Assembly (NCBI RefSeq): GCF_020037475.1
Contig: NZ_JAIQDB010000003.1
Location: forward strand, 106,918 to 170,917
Length of the DNA: 64,000 bases
Reading direction: 5' to 3'
DNA from: Sutcliffiella deserti
GTDB taxonomy: Bacteria; Bacillota; Bacilli; Bacillales; Bacillaceae_I
Below the pieces are notes generated by a model. The model saw nothing but the letters and a program-made list of their open reading frames with translations. It was not told the origin of the DNA and did not search any database. Shown in pieces: positions 8,882-18,412 of this stretch. Position 1 is the first letter of the stretch. Each line of letters starts with the position of its first letter. Made by a program: the position numbers and the translations under genes.

Positions 8882-10642
8882 TTAATTTAGTTGCTTTTTC
8901 TTTGTTACACTTTGATTAATATTACTAACTTCTCTAATTTGCCATTCTTTAATGAACCTTGCATATGCTAATGGTTCACCGTGTCGTTTAATATTTTTGG
9001 AGAAGTCTATTACCTTGCAGTATTCTGTACCACCAAATCTTTCCCCTCTTAACCCCCTACCTACCATTTGCTCATAAAGAATAATACTGGACGTTGGTCT
9101 GCAAATAAGGATATGATCTGTTTTAGGAGCATCAAAACCTGTTGTTAATACTCCGTAATTGAATAAGAACTCAATCTCACCTCTCTTGAAAGCAGCTATA
9201 TGCATTCTTCTTATGGACCTTGGTGTGTCAGCAGATATTACTGATGAATTTCTCCCAATAGAATTCATCATCATTGCCAGAAATTCAGCGTGTGCTACCG
9301 TGCAAGCATAAACTAGAGATGAGGAACCTAAGGGTATTGATCTCATATACTTTATAATTTGATAGTTCCTTTTTTCATCATTCGCCAAAATAGTCAAAAT
9401 TTCCTGATTCAAATCAGTATCTTCATTATCCATATAATCGGCTACCTCTATTTCCTCTCCATCTTCATGCAGCAAGAAAATTGGTTCTGCCAAATATCCT
9501 TCTTCCCTAAAATATAGTAGAGGATTCAGCTCATACCTTCTCATATCCGGTAAAGATGGATAAATTAAATAAGCTTCGAACTGGTTGACTAAAGTCATTG
9601 TCTCTTCATTACTACGTCCAGGTGTTGCGGTTAAACCGCAAATCGGAAAAAGGTCTTCACCTGCCAGCTCTTTACATTTATTAAATAAAATCTCATAGCT
9701 TTTTGTAGTAGCATGATGTGCCTCATCAATTATCATAGCACCACAATTAGCTAAAATTTCATTTAAAGACTCATCATTACTTTGTATCCTAGAATACAAT
9801 TGTTGAATACTAGAAATAGCAGCCCCACCTATCAAACTTTCATACTTAATTGTTTTTCCTCCAAAATACCTGTAAACCCTTAATGATTCAGGAAACTCCC
9901 TTTCTTGCCACATATCTGTAATACAAGAAATTGCCTGCTCGCATAACTCTTCTCCCTGGGCAATCCATAGTAAATATTTCCCCTCATTGAATCGAGGCTG
10001 CATCCAATCAATGAAACTCTCAACCGCTACTCTGGTTTTCCCTCCACCGGTAGGTAAGGTAACAACACACCTTGTTTTTTCCTGCTCTTTATTTAACACA
10101 GAAAGCATTTTTTCTTTCAACCCTCGCTGATACTCCACCAGTGGAGGTACTGACTTCCTTGGTTCAATATCCTGTATAGGATCAGTACTGTGATCCTTTG
10201 GAATAGATATACCGGAGAACACTAAGGGAAAACCCAATGTCTGAACAAAGTCTCTTGCCCATCTTCCCCCCATTATCCACCTTTTACTTGCTAGGGCTTT
10301 GGGCATATGTGTTGGCGATTGAATTTTCCGATTACTTATGGGGTTTCGGTCATACAACTGTACTAAAATATTTTTATTAAGCTGTTTTAATAATTGTGAT
10401 CTTAAATCTCTAACAATGTCATTACTCCCAGCAAATAAAAATAACCCTTTCTCAATGACTATCATCCTTACAAGTTGATAATCGTCCATAATTCCTTCAT
10501 TCAGATTCCTCAGCATTTTATTCATTTGTATATACTTATCTGTACCAATAAATTTAATTAATAGACTTCTATCAATTTTATATACATCAATTAAACTTTC
10601 AACTGTTTGTTCAATTTCATTTTCTGTTAAAAAGCCACTCAA
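8882..10642 (-). CDS. SF2 DEAD/DEAH-box helicase attached to the DISARM-like locus
   Basis: 586 residues from a TTG start with GGGG 8 nt upstream. An N-terminal region of about 170 residues without a recognised domain precedes the helicase. Motif I PTGGGKT is at 197-203, DEAHH near 307-311, GLTATPGR follows as motif III, and VLTTGFDAP with QMVGRGLRG form motifs V and VI. This is the ResIII-type SF2 core that translocates on duplex DNA. It is the last gene of the minus-strand run after drmMII (134 bp gap). Classical class 2 DISARM has no such helicase, and class 1 uses the SNF2-type DrmD, so this may be an accessory or substitute motor. Confidence 0.85.
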   Translation of the reverse strand: MSGFLTENEIEQTVESLIDVYKIDRSLLIKFIGTDKYIQMNKMLRNLNEGIMDDYQLVRMIVIEKGLFLFAGSNDIVRDLRSQLLKQLNKNILVQLYDRNPISNRKIQSPTHMPKALASKRWIMGGRWARDFVQTLGFPLVFSGISIPKDHSTDPIQDIEPRKSVPPLVEYQRGLKEKMLSVLNKEQEKTRCVVTLPTGGGKTRVAVESFIDWMQPRFNEGKYLLWIAQGEELCEQAISCITDMWQEREFPESLRVYRYFGGKTIKYESLIGGAAISSIQQLYSRIQSNDESLNEILANCGAMIIDEAHHATTKSYEILFNKCKELAGEDLFPICGLTATPGRSNEETMTLVNQFEAYLIYPSLPDMRRYELNPLLYFREEGYLAEPIFLLHEDGEEIEVADYMDNEDTDLNQEILTILANDEKRNYQIIKYMRSIPLGSSSLVYACTVAHAEFLAMMMNSIGRNSSVISADTPRSIRRMHIAAFKRGEIEFLFNYGVLTTGFDAPKTDHILICRPTSSIILYEQMVGRGLRGERFGGTEYCKVIDFSKNIKRHGEPLAYARFIKEWQIREVSNINQSVTKKKQLN

Positions 10643-10724
10643 GATTACATCCCCTAATAATAATTTTAATATACACTATTTTACCATTAAACTGCCAATC
10701 CTTTAATTACTCAAGTAGATTAAT

Positions 10725-10768
10725 ATAAAAAAAGAACAGCTTTACACTGCCCTTTGCTAACTTTAACT
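10725..10768 (-). terminator. Weak terminator-like hairpin after drmMII
   Basis: On the minus strand GGGCAG...CTGTTC is followed by a run of seven T residues. The stem is short and imperfect, so read-through into the helicase gene is plausible. Confidence 0.4.
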
Positions 10769-10776
10769 ATAAACTA

Positions 10777-12174
10777 TTACATCATTTCAAGTTTAAGTAT
10801 GGCTTCTCCAATCACTTTTCCAAGTAAAGGGGGAACCGCATTTCCAATTTGTCTATATTGTGCATTTCGCCCGCCATAGAATGCATAATCTTTTGGAAAA
10901 GATTGTAACAATTGAGCTTCATAAGGTGTAAATGTTCTTGGTTGATCCGGATGAATGAATTTTAATCCGTCTTTCTCCATATGTGCAAGTATTGTATTTG
11001 AAGGTTTATTCCAGCTGTGTTTAACATAAGTATCTTTATGCTTATTTCTGGCATATGGGTACAGTTTATCTAGAAACTTATCGTAATCATCAGAGAGAGG
11101 ATTCATAAACTTTGATGAATTACTGCCTTCTTTTGTTAAAATAAAAATGATGATATCTCTGAAGTTATGATCCCTAGATTGATGGGATGTCAGCTTGTCA
11201 GAAGAATCTTTATCGTTGATACCCAAATCAAGAACTAGGCTATTGTACCGTTCCAGAAATTCCTTTAAATGATTTATCTTATCAGATTTAATTTGTTTTA
11301 TACGTTGTACATCGGCCTCAACAGTCTCTGACAATATTAGCAAATTTTCATTTCCTTCAAAGTATCTTTCAGCTAACTCTCTTAAATTTCTAGAAAACAC
11401 CTCAAGACAATACTCATAGTTTCTTAGTATTACATCAATATTCTTAAGAATTTCCAACCTGTTAGTAGTTATTTTGGGCAAGCGTATCGGTAATTTGCCA
11501 ATGGCTTTCTTCACATCTCTGTGTTTCCTTACGTTACTAACTAATCGGGGATTGTCAACGCCTAAGCGATTAGCAATTATGATAATTCTTCTCCGATGTT
11601 GGGAGACACCGAAATCCGCAGCATTAACTACTTGGAAGCGCTCAGTAAGACTTGCTTCTATTCTGGTTGTATAACCTATGCATTCAAGTTCATCGCAAAC
11701 CAATTCTATCACTTGAGATTGCTTGGCATTTAATTGATTTCTATCCTCGGCTTTTTTCGATAACATTCCTTCTACATTTTCAAATACTACATAAGAAGGT
11801 TTAATTGAAGAAACCAGCTCAAAAAAATGTTTATATAAAGTATTTCTCGGATCATCCTTTAATTTTTCGCGCATCTCTTTTGAACCGGAACGTGCGGGTC
11901 CTGCTAAAGAAAAAGTTTGGCAAGGAGGGCCTCCAATAATAACGTCTACATCTTTACACGAATTTATGACTTCGGATTTCACAGTTTTATCTGTAATATC
12001 TCCTTGTATGACACGTTCTTTGCCTATATGATTGCGCAGAGTATCACAAGCACTGTCGTTAATTTCAAGTGCACGGTGAATTTCAAACCTCAAATCATCT
12101 TCTTTTGATTGCAAGAATCCGGTAGAAAAACCACCTCCGCCTGCAAATAGGTCAAGCACTTTAAGTTTTCTCAT
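10777..12174 (-). CDS. drmMII: DISARM cytosine-5 methyltransferase DrmMII
   Basis: 465 residues with the 5mC methyltransferase motifs: FAGGGGFS at 10-17, catalytic GGPPCQTFSLAG near 80-91, VVFENVEGML near 130, FGVSQHRRRIIIIA near 195-208 and QIGNAVPPLLGK near the C-terminus. In DISARM this enzyme marks host DNA so that the DrmABC complex spares it. The gene order drmA-drmB-drmC-drmMII matches class 2 DISARM of Bacillus. An insert of about 110 residues between motifs VIII and IX (roughly 235-345) is long and partly helical. A hairpin between drmC and this gene suggests it may also have its own promoter. The ATG is chosen because GGAAG lies 8-12 nt upstream. Confidence 0.92.
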   Translation of the reverse strand: MRKLKVLDLFAGGGGFSTGFLQSKEDDLRFEIHRALEINDSACDTLRNHIGKERVIQGDITDKTVKSEVINSCKDVDVIIGGPPCQTFSLAGPARSGSKEMREKLKDDPRNTLYKHFFELVSSIKPSYVVFENVEGMLSKKAEDRNQLNAKQSQVIELVCDELECIGYTTRIEASLTERFQVVNAADFGVSQHRRRIIIIANRLGVDNPRLVSNVRKHRDVKKAIGKLPIRLPKITTNRLEILKNIDVILRNYEYCLEVFSRNLRELAERYFEGNENLLILSETVEADVQRIKQIKSDKINHLKEFLERYNSLVLDLGINDKDSSDKLTSHQSRDHNFRDIIIFILTKEGSNSSKFMNPLSDDYDKFLDKLYPYARNKHKDTYVKHSWNKPSNTILAHMEKDGLKFIHPDQPRTFTPYEAQLLQSFPKDYAFYGGRNAQYRQIGNAVPPLLGKVIGEAILKLEMM

Positions 12175-12285
12175 ACTAATACTTCCTTTTTTATTCGTTA
12201 ATCCACCACCCTTATTTTATCAAATAAAGTCAAGCAAGAGAATCACGAACTAATTCCAAAAAAAAAATAATAACAGATATATTAA

Positions 12286-12320
12286 AATTAAAATGATCCC
12301 GGTTTTCACCGAAATCATTT
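12286..12320 (-). terminator. Hairpin between drmC and drmMII
   Basis: On the minus strand AAATGATTTCGGT pairs with ACCGGGATCATTTT across GAAA. The stem is strong and the T-run short. It may attenuate transcription of drmMII relative to drmABC. Confidence 0.6.
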
Positions 12321-12335
12321 CAATAAATAACTTTA

Positions 12336-13118
12336 TTAATATGCTCGTTTCATCTGATTCTCTTTCATTAAAGAATGGTACTGTTTCCAAATATTCCTCG
12401 AAATTTCATGATTCTCTATAATCACACCTGTTTCAATGTTTTTACGGAAACCATGATAAGAAAAATTTGCAGATGTCAATAACAACTTACGTTGGTCTAC
12501 TATAATAAGTTTGGCATGTAAACTTGTATAATCACTCGAATCCGTGCCAATCCAATGATAGACATTTAACTGATAGTTATCAATTTCCCAGTGTTTCATT
12601 ATCTCTTTAAAATTATTTTCCACGTCATTAACGATAATATTTACCCGGCAGTTCCTCTCTACAGCCCGTTCCACACTCTTCAATAGTTCCTTAATCGACT
12701 CATCCCTGAATGAAAAACTATACCCCACAATAAAGATTTCTTGTTCAGCAGACTCTATTAAGTACTTTACTGTATCATAAGTATTAAGTTTTATTAGACC
12801 GCTATCAAGACTAGGGCCTGTCCAAACAGGTGAAATACTTGGCTCATGTTCTTTTTGTTGTTTTGCCATCATAAAGGCCAGATCAAGATATTTTCTTAAT
12901 TCTATTAATTTAACATTTTTTCTTGCAGCTTCATTAAGCATATCGTAGGCTAAAAACTCAAGTTCGAAAGGAAACTTTAATTTAGATTGCCAAGTGATAA
13001 ATTCGTTAGTGAGTGTACCATTATCAATTTGTTCAAAAAGTCTATCCAGCAAATGTTCATTTGAAGATGAAAGACAAACTGAAATAAATCGTACTATTTT
13101 TTCATTTAACTTATTCAA
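12336..13118 (-). CDS. drmC: DISARM phospholipase D-like protein DrmC
   Basis: 260 residues from a TTG start. One HKD motif is visible, SLHAKLIIVDQRKLLLTSAN near residues 202-221, together with EIFIVGYSFSF near 130-140 as expected for a PLD-fold half. The PLD fold in DISARM is nuclease-like, though the family is reported as dispensable in some DISARM systems. The start overlaps the end of drmB by 8 bp, which indicates translational coupling. Confidence 0.9.
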   Translation of the reverse strand: MNKLNEKIVRFISVCLSSSNEHLLDRLFEQIDNGTLTNEFITWQSKLKFPFELEFLAYDMLNEAARKNVKLIELRKYLDLAFMMAKQQKEHEPSISPVWTGPSLDSGLIKLNTYDTVKYLIESAEQEIFIVGYSFSFRDESIKELLKSVERAVERNCRVNIIVNDVENNFKEIMKHWEIDNYQLNVYHWIGTDSSDYTSLHAKLIIVDQRKLLLTSANFSYHGFRKNIETGVIIENHEISRNIWKQYHSLMKENQMKRAY

Positions 13119-14925
13119 TATTAAAGAACTCCCGTTGCTGATTAGCTAATGTTTTTACTAGTAAGGAACGATCAAGATAACGATTGGATTTCTCGCAAGA
13201 AGTCTCAGCAGACAGCATACAGCTGTGACATGCGGCGCCATTTACATCTTGTAGTTTATCCACATCTTTTTCAGCACATTGTGGATCTCCAGAACAATAA
13301 CATGCAGCTGATAAAGTACGCGCTAATATCGACTCAAACTTGTCTTTTGTACCCAATTCTACCAACCCTCCAAGGCTCCCTTCCGAATCCACAGTAGCCG
13401 TATATATTAATATACCGGCCATCTCCTTTTCCGGGTCGGAATAAATCCTTTCTTTTAAGGCAGATGATGAATAGCCGGAATGCATTGTCAACTCCCTTAT
13501 TAATGCATGAGAAAGTGTGTGAAGCAATACGTATCTAAGTCCAGGAAATGGAGGAATTTCGTTTACAGGTACTTTTCTTTCCCGATACATCGCAGTGTGG
13601 GCAGCTGCCATCCCAGCACCATAGTCTTTATGTTCATTTTCCCAAGTCTGTAGTTTCTCCTGATTAATTGTCAAAAAGATACCTTCTCCATAAGTCTCTA
13701 CACCAGGTAAAAAAGGTTGAGGTGTTGCACTTAATGGTGCAAGCTCTACTTGGTCGTTACCAGATTGATTATCATCACTTGAATTATCTGTTTCACCTGA
13801 AAGTCGGGCCGTTAAATCAGGCAATGGGTGTATCCTTGTAAAACCCTTTAATACCATTACTTCTTTAAGTCGCTTAATCCGTACAAGATCTGATATATAG
13901 TCCTTAAACCTTTCCGGTACGACTTCCGGCTCTGTTTCAAAATCAATTTCTTCATAATTATGATGCTCTGTGAGTAAGGCATGGTACTCGGGTGTTCTTA
14001 AATCAACATCATCACTACTATCAGTTCCGTTTCTTAATTTCTGTACGATATTCCATACTTTATCTAACCCCAGTCTATTAATGTCTGGGTTTCTCTTCAT
14101 CATAAAATCGAACATAGGTCTATTATCTAAAAGTTCATCATCAGAAAGGTTTATATTTTCTTTTATAAACTCTTCTATTCCTTCCTGCTGCAATGCTTTC
14201 GGAATCACTATAGAACTTTCAATTGATGAAAAATAAATGTTTGATGCCCCTCTTAATAATAATTCTTTATCATTTTCACAATCATTTTCAAAATCTCTTA
14301 ACCATGGCCTTCTTCCACTGCATTTTCCTAATATCTTATTATTGGTGAATGCTTCACTCACAGACCTTTCTTGCTTACAAGTTTTACAATATACGACAAG
14401 ATCTTTTAGAGACCCTGTTTCTCCTTCATCCCGCAAATATAACTTACAGGACTTAGGGTCGTATTTGCTTTTTTTGTGTACATACATTCCCCATGGAAAA
14501 TCATTTATATGACCTTTTTTACAGGTTACAATAAAACGGACAGGATGCGTTTTGATTTTATTACAAGGTTCACCTTCAACATCAGGATTCTTACAATAAA
14601 GTACTCCGTCCTCTTCCACGAACTCCCTTCCACTATACTTCCCAATCTTTCTGCATCTAGGACAAACATGATATTCGGGAAAACGGTAAGCTGGAATCGT
14701 TCCAAATTCCTTACTTTCACTGATTTGTATAGCTTTAATCTGTTGAATACCCAACTTCTTTTTCAGTCGATTTTCTTCAATTGTCTTGGATTTTGAAACA
14801 TCAAAAGAATCCCATTTGTCAATTCCACCCATTATAACTGAGTAGTCCGGCAAGTCCACAATAGAACCTGGACCAAACGTCGTGATAAATTGACTGGGTC
14901 TGAGTTCACCAATTTTTTTACTCAT
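13111..14925 (-). CDS. drmB: DISARM protein DrmB (DUF1998)
   Basis: 604 residues. The N-terminus MSKKIGELRPSQFITTFGPG is typical of DrmB. Paired cysteines form likely zinc sites: CPRC near residue 93, CKTC near 180 and several in the C-terminal region. The C-terminal 130 residues are the DUF1998 domain, with LLHTLSHALIREL near 465-477, LGGLVELG and a Cys-rich tail (ACYCSGDPQC, CHSCMLS). DrmB partners the DrmA helicase in binding and remodelling incoming DNA. It sits 5 bp downstream of drmA and overlaps drmC. Confidence 0.93.
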   Translation of the reverse strand: MSKKIGELRPSQFITTFGPGSIVDLPDYSVIMGGIDKWDSFDVSKSKTIEENRLKKKLGIQQIKAIQISESKEFGTIPAYRFPEYHVCPRCRKIGKYSGREFVEEDGVLYCKNPDVEGEPCNKIKTHPVRFIVTCKKGHINDFPWGMYVHKKSKYDPKSCKLYLRDEGETGSLKDLVVYCKTCKQERSVSEAFTNNKILGKCSGRRPWLRDFENDCENDKELLLRGASNIYFSSIESSIVIPKALQQEGIEEFIKENINLSDDELLDNRPMFDFMMKRNPDINRLGLDKVWNIVQKLRNGTDSSDDVDLRTPEYHALLTEHHNYEEIDFETEPEVVPERFKDYISDLVRIKRLKEVMVLKGFTRIHPLPDLTARLSGETDNSSDDNQSGNDQVELAPLSATPQPFLPGVETYGEGIFLTINQEKLQTWENEHKDYGAGMAAAHTAMYRERKVPVNEIPPFPGLRYVLLHTLSHALIRELTMHSGYSSSALKERIYSDPEKEMAGILIYTATVDSEGSLGGLVELGTKDKFESILARTLSAACYCSGDPQCAEKDVDKLQDVNGAACHSCMLSAETSCEKSNRYLDRSLLVKTLANQQREFFNIE

Positions 14926-14930
14926 TAGAA

Positions 14931-17900
14931 TCAGTCCTTTCCAATGTAGATGCCGGCTACAGGTTCAACATCTCTCATAGAGTTTGGAGTATTATAAGTA
15001 CCTCTTGAAGAATCTTGGCCTAATGGATAGAGAAGATTTGACTCATTTTCTTTTTTCCTAAAAGAAGAATAAATCAATCTGCTTTTATTGGAATCTTCTT
15101 CCCAATTTTCTATCAGATGTTCAAGGTGTTCTTTAATTTCTTTCGGGGAAATACCCATTTTACGTGCTCTGTCCAAGAACACTTTAATCGTTTTTTGAGC
15201 CAGTTCATTTACTTTGTCTACATTATTAGCTGCTGAATTCTGAGAGAGTTCACTTTCTCCCAATCGCAACATGGATACTAACACAGCCGCTAATCCTCTA
15301 TCCCTTGCTCTTGAAGCGAAAGGGGTGACACTTATTGGTTCTACATATCTATACACTGCAGCATGGTAGGCATAGAACTCTTCATAATGTGAGATATCCC
15401 TTGGCCTTGCCCAGTTATATGCTGTAATGATAAGACCGGGATGTCTTCGGCCTACCCTACTCGTAGACTGTATATATTCTGCTGTTGTTTTAGGTTGCCC
15501 GTTCACAACCATTAACCCCAACCTAGGAACATCGACACCTACAGATATCATATTACTGGCAAGCAATACATCAACAGGGGTTAACTTTCTTTTCTCGCTG
15601 AAAGGCTGCATTAGACGATCCAGTAATGTTGGTATCTTACCTGAGTCGATACGGCTGGTTAATTCAGGAACATCACGATCTAATTCTCGCTGAACAAATG
15701 TGAATCGATTTTCACCTGTATACTGCTTCTCCAGTGTATTCATTCTTGCAGGAACGTCATCTTCAATTAATCTCACCGCACCGCCAAGCTCCCTGATACT
15801 GTTATAGTACCCCACTAAGGTTTGATAAGGATCAAGATTATCAAGATCAAATTCGGACGTACGTTCCATAGCTGTAACACTTGATAGTAAGTTAGCAAAT
15901 ATTCTTAATTGGGAAGTTTTCATACTTCTACCTGGAGCGAACAAGCCGACATACATCCTACCTGGCTCATCTTGAATACTTCTTTGTTTAGCAAAGAATG
16001 AATCTGTATGGGTCAAACCGGGACTTGGAAATATTTGAGCGTCCCTTGTATATAGTCCACTTATCTGTTTATGGGCATTCTTTATCGTTGCAGTTGAAGC
16101 AATGATCTTAGGTCCGTATTCATTCCCATTGATTGATACTGAACACAAGTGATCTACAGCTGTCTCATAAAGTCCCACCATTGTTCCAAGCGGACCGGAA
16201 ATCAAGTGCAGCTCATCTTGTATAATTAAATTTGGGGGGTGAACAGAATTAGTGTTCGTTAAGTTGGTAGTACCTGAAACATTTTTAATGTTTGCCAGTT
16301 CATTTTGAGAATTCGAGTTAGACATGAATCCCCAACCGTCTACCTCTCCCTTTACCCGGCCGAAAAGGTTCTGTATCTGGGGTTCCCATGGCATGCGGGC
16401 AAACTTATCTACTGTACCTATTATCATATCTGGAAGTATTCGATAAATTTCTTCATCCGTTAACAGTACAGGCAGTCCTTCTCCACCAGAATTTGATTTA
16501 TGAAAACCACACTCATTATTCGGACAGCATATAAGCAATCTCTTCTTTTTATCTTTCACTTTATATGTATTGTAAAAAATAGCCGGATTGTTTTTATCAT
16601 CCACAAGCTTTTCTCCACACCATGGGCAGGAAACTAATTGAATCGGTGTTCCATTTATACCTTTTGGATTAAAGAATTCAATTTTTCTTCTTACTGCATC
16701 CTCTTTAGCCTTTATGACTTTTTTGGCATCTTCAAACTTGTTCGGAACACTATTATCTCCAACCCATAATCCAATTCTAAACCTTGTGTGTCCCCATTTC
16801 TCAGGCTCACTCTTCCTTATTTCCTCACAAGCGCATATCATAGCGGTTGCACGTTGAAACTGTTGGATTGTTAACAATCTCAATGTATAACGCATGATTA
16901 CGGAAACACCGGCATCCGTTCTGTAACCTTGGACATTCATTAGCCTTCTATAACCTAACGTAAATGCAGCTAATCCTAAATAAGCTTCCGTTTTACCCCC
17001 TCCTGTAGGGAACCAAAGCAAGTCAGCTATACTCCGGTCTTTTGATGAAGGATCTACTACACCTTCTAAATTTTGCAGGAAAAAAGCAATCTGAAATGGC
17101 CGCCATTCCGATTTGATACTTTGAAGAGATTTCCCGCTTTCAATAGCTTCGGTATGAGTCCGTTGATCTGCCATTACTTTGTTTGCAAATAAGAAGGCAT
17201 CCAATGCATCTTTGTTTTCATTTAACTTTTTTAACCCTGCATGCATCCGATCTAATGATTTTTGGCATTTTTTCATGTGAATTGTCGCTGTTTCTCTATA
17301 GTCTACTTCTATCTCCTCAATCTCTTTCCATCTTTTTTCTATCCATTTTCCGTATTCCATTAATAAAGGCATAAGTGCTTCCTCTACTTCTCTAGCCGTT
17401 TTCTTGGAAGCCAATACATTCATATCCAAGGTTCCACCTTTATCCCATTTAGGAGGTAGAACCATAGGGATTTCATGTGCCGGGATAACCTCTGTCTCCA
17501 ATACACCTGCTCTGGATGTTTCTTCATTCACTTCATTCCAACAAACAGCTATATTATGACCAACACCATAGACCCCTTCGTTGCGGTAAAGAAGTTCATT
17601 CGACCTCGCATCTTCATCTTGGAAGCCTTTATCATTATTTGAAAAGGCGTTTCTCACCATAAAACCACTTGGGCTACTCACACGGATCTTTGGTTGATAC
17701 ACACACATGTGATCAATTTCGTGTTGATCCGTTTCCTGAATGTACCGATTAACTAGGAATAAACTCACAGCAAATGAGTTTTGATAGGGTCTGACGATCC
17801 ATTCGACTTGAATTGATTCTTTTGTCTCTTTTTCTTCCATAGTTTCTTTACGGGGGACTCTCTTTTTTTGTTTTACTCCTAGTCCTGCCGTTAGATCTAT

Positions 17901-18278
17901 ATGAAAATCCTTTAGCAAAAAAGGAATCCTAGTCCAGTTTTTCTCTCCTATTTCTTCATACATCCCAAATTCTATGTCTACATTAATGACAGGTTTTTGT
18001 TTATCAACTAAAAAAGATAAACCGATTGCGGAAGGATTCATTGCTTTCGCAAGAGGAGCAATAGATTCGAATGCTTCTTTAGAAGTTTCTCTTCCATTCA
18101 TAGAATCTGTTTCATTCTCTTCAGCTGCAACACTTGAATGCATAGGCCATAGAATACCTGCCAAGTATTTTTGTAAAGGTTTATTATTTATCGTTTCCTT
18201 CTCGTCTTCACAACCAATTAATTCATAGCGCAAACGTTCCAATAATTTGTCCCTGACTTTTCTATCAGCTTTTTCCAT
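14931..18278 (-). CDS. drmA: DISARM helicase DrmA
   Basis: About 1115 residues. An N-terminal region of roughly 390 residues precedes the helicase core. Motif I FPTGGGKTEAYLG is near 425, the motif II variant QDELHLISG near 687 and ASTATIK is motif III. A Cys4 cluster (CPWC near 551, CCPNNEC near 585) lies between them. SNMISVGVDVPRLG near 920 and QSTSRVGR form motifs V and VI. A C-terminal DUF1998-associated region with RARDRG follows. DrmA loads with DrmB on unmethylated, partly single-stranded phage DNA. The ATG at 18276-18278 is chosen because GGGAGG lies 7 nt upstream; an in-frame ATG 21 nt earlier lacks one. Confidence 0.93.
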   Translation of the reverse strand: MEKADRKVRDKLLERLRYELIGCEDEKETINNKPLQKYLAGILWPMHSSVAAEENETDSMNGRETSKEAFESIAPLAKAMNPSAIGLSFLVDKQKPVINVDIEFGMYEEIGEKNWTRIPFLLKDFHIDLTAGLGVKQKKRVPRKETMEEKETKESIQVEWIVRPYQNSFAVSLFLVNRYIQETDQHEIDHMCVYQPKIRVSSPSGFMVRNAFSNNDKGFQDEDARSNELLYRNEGVYGVGHNIAVCWNEVNEETSRAGVLETEVIPAHEIPMVLPPKWDKGGTLDMNVLASKKTAREVEEALMPLLMEYGKWIEKRWKEIEEIEVDYRETATIHMKKCQKSLDRMHAGLKKLNENKDALDAFLFANKVMADQRTHTEAIESGKSLQSIKSEWRPFQIAFFLQNLEGVVDPSSKDRSIADLLWFPTGGGKTEAYLGLAAFTLGYRRLMNVQGYRTDAGVSVIMRYTLRLLTIQQFQRATAMICACEEIRKSEPEKWGHTRFRIGLWVGDNSVPNKFEDAKKVIKAKEDAVRRKIEFFNPKGINGTPIQLVSCPWCGEKLVDDKNNPAIFYNTYKVKDKKKRLLICCPNNECGFHKSNSGGEGLPVLLTDEEIYRILPDMIIGTVDKFARMPWEPQIQNLFGRVKGEVDGWGFMSNSNSQNELANIKNVSGTTNLTNTNSVHPPNLIIQDELHLISGPLGTMVGLYETAVDHLCSVSINGNEYGPKIIASTATIKNAHKQISGLYTRDAQIFPSPGLTHTDSFFAKQRSIQDEPGRMYVGLFAPGRSMKTSQLRIFANLLSSVTAMERTSEFDLDNLDPYQTLVGYYNSIRELGGAVRLIEDDVPARMNTLEKQYTGENRFTFVQRELDRDVPELTSRIDSGKIPTLLDRLMQPFSEKRKLTPVDVLLASNMISVGVDVPRLGLMVVNGQPKTTAEYIQSTSRVGRRHPGLIITAYNWARPRDISHYEEFYAYHAAVYRYVEPISVTPFASRARDRGLAAVLVSMLRLGESELSQNSAANNVDKVNELAQKTIKVFLDRARKMGISPKEIKEHLEHLIENWEEDSNKSRLIYSSFRKKENESNLLYPLGQDSSRGTYNTPNSMRDVEPVAGIYIGKD

Positions 18279-18412
18279 TTTGTATCCTCCCTGATTCATT
18301 TTGACGCCACTAATACTATTTTACCAAATTCCCATAAACATTTGGCTATTTTTCTGGTAATATATTGAAAGGATAGTCACTAAACATATAATCATCGAGG
18401 AAGGCGTTTAAC
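18279..18412. promoter_or_regulatory. Divergent promoter region between drmA and the UvrD pair
   Basis: This 134-bp AT-rich gap must hold promoters for both the drm operon (leftward) and the tandem UvrD genes (rightward). TAATAT near 18359 and TAAAAT-like elements on the minus strand are possible -10 boxes, but no -35 pairs convincingly at 17 nt. Shared control is therefore likely but not demonstrated. Confidence 0.45.
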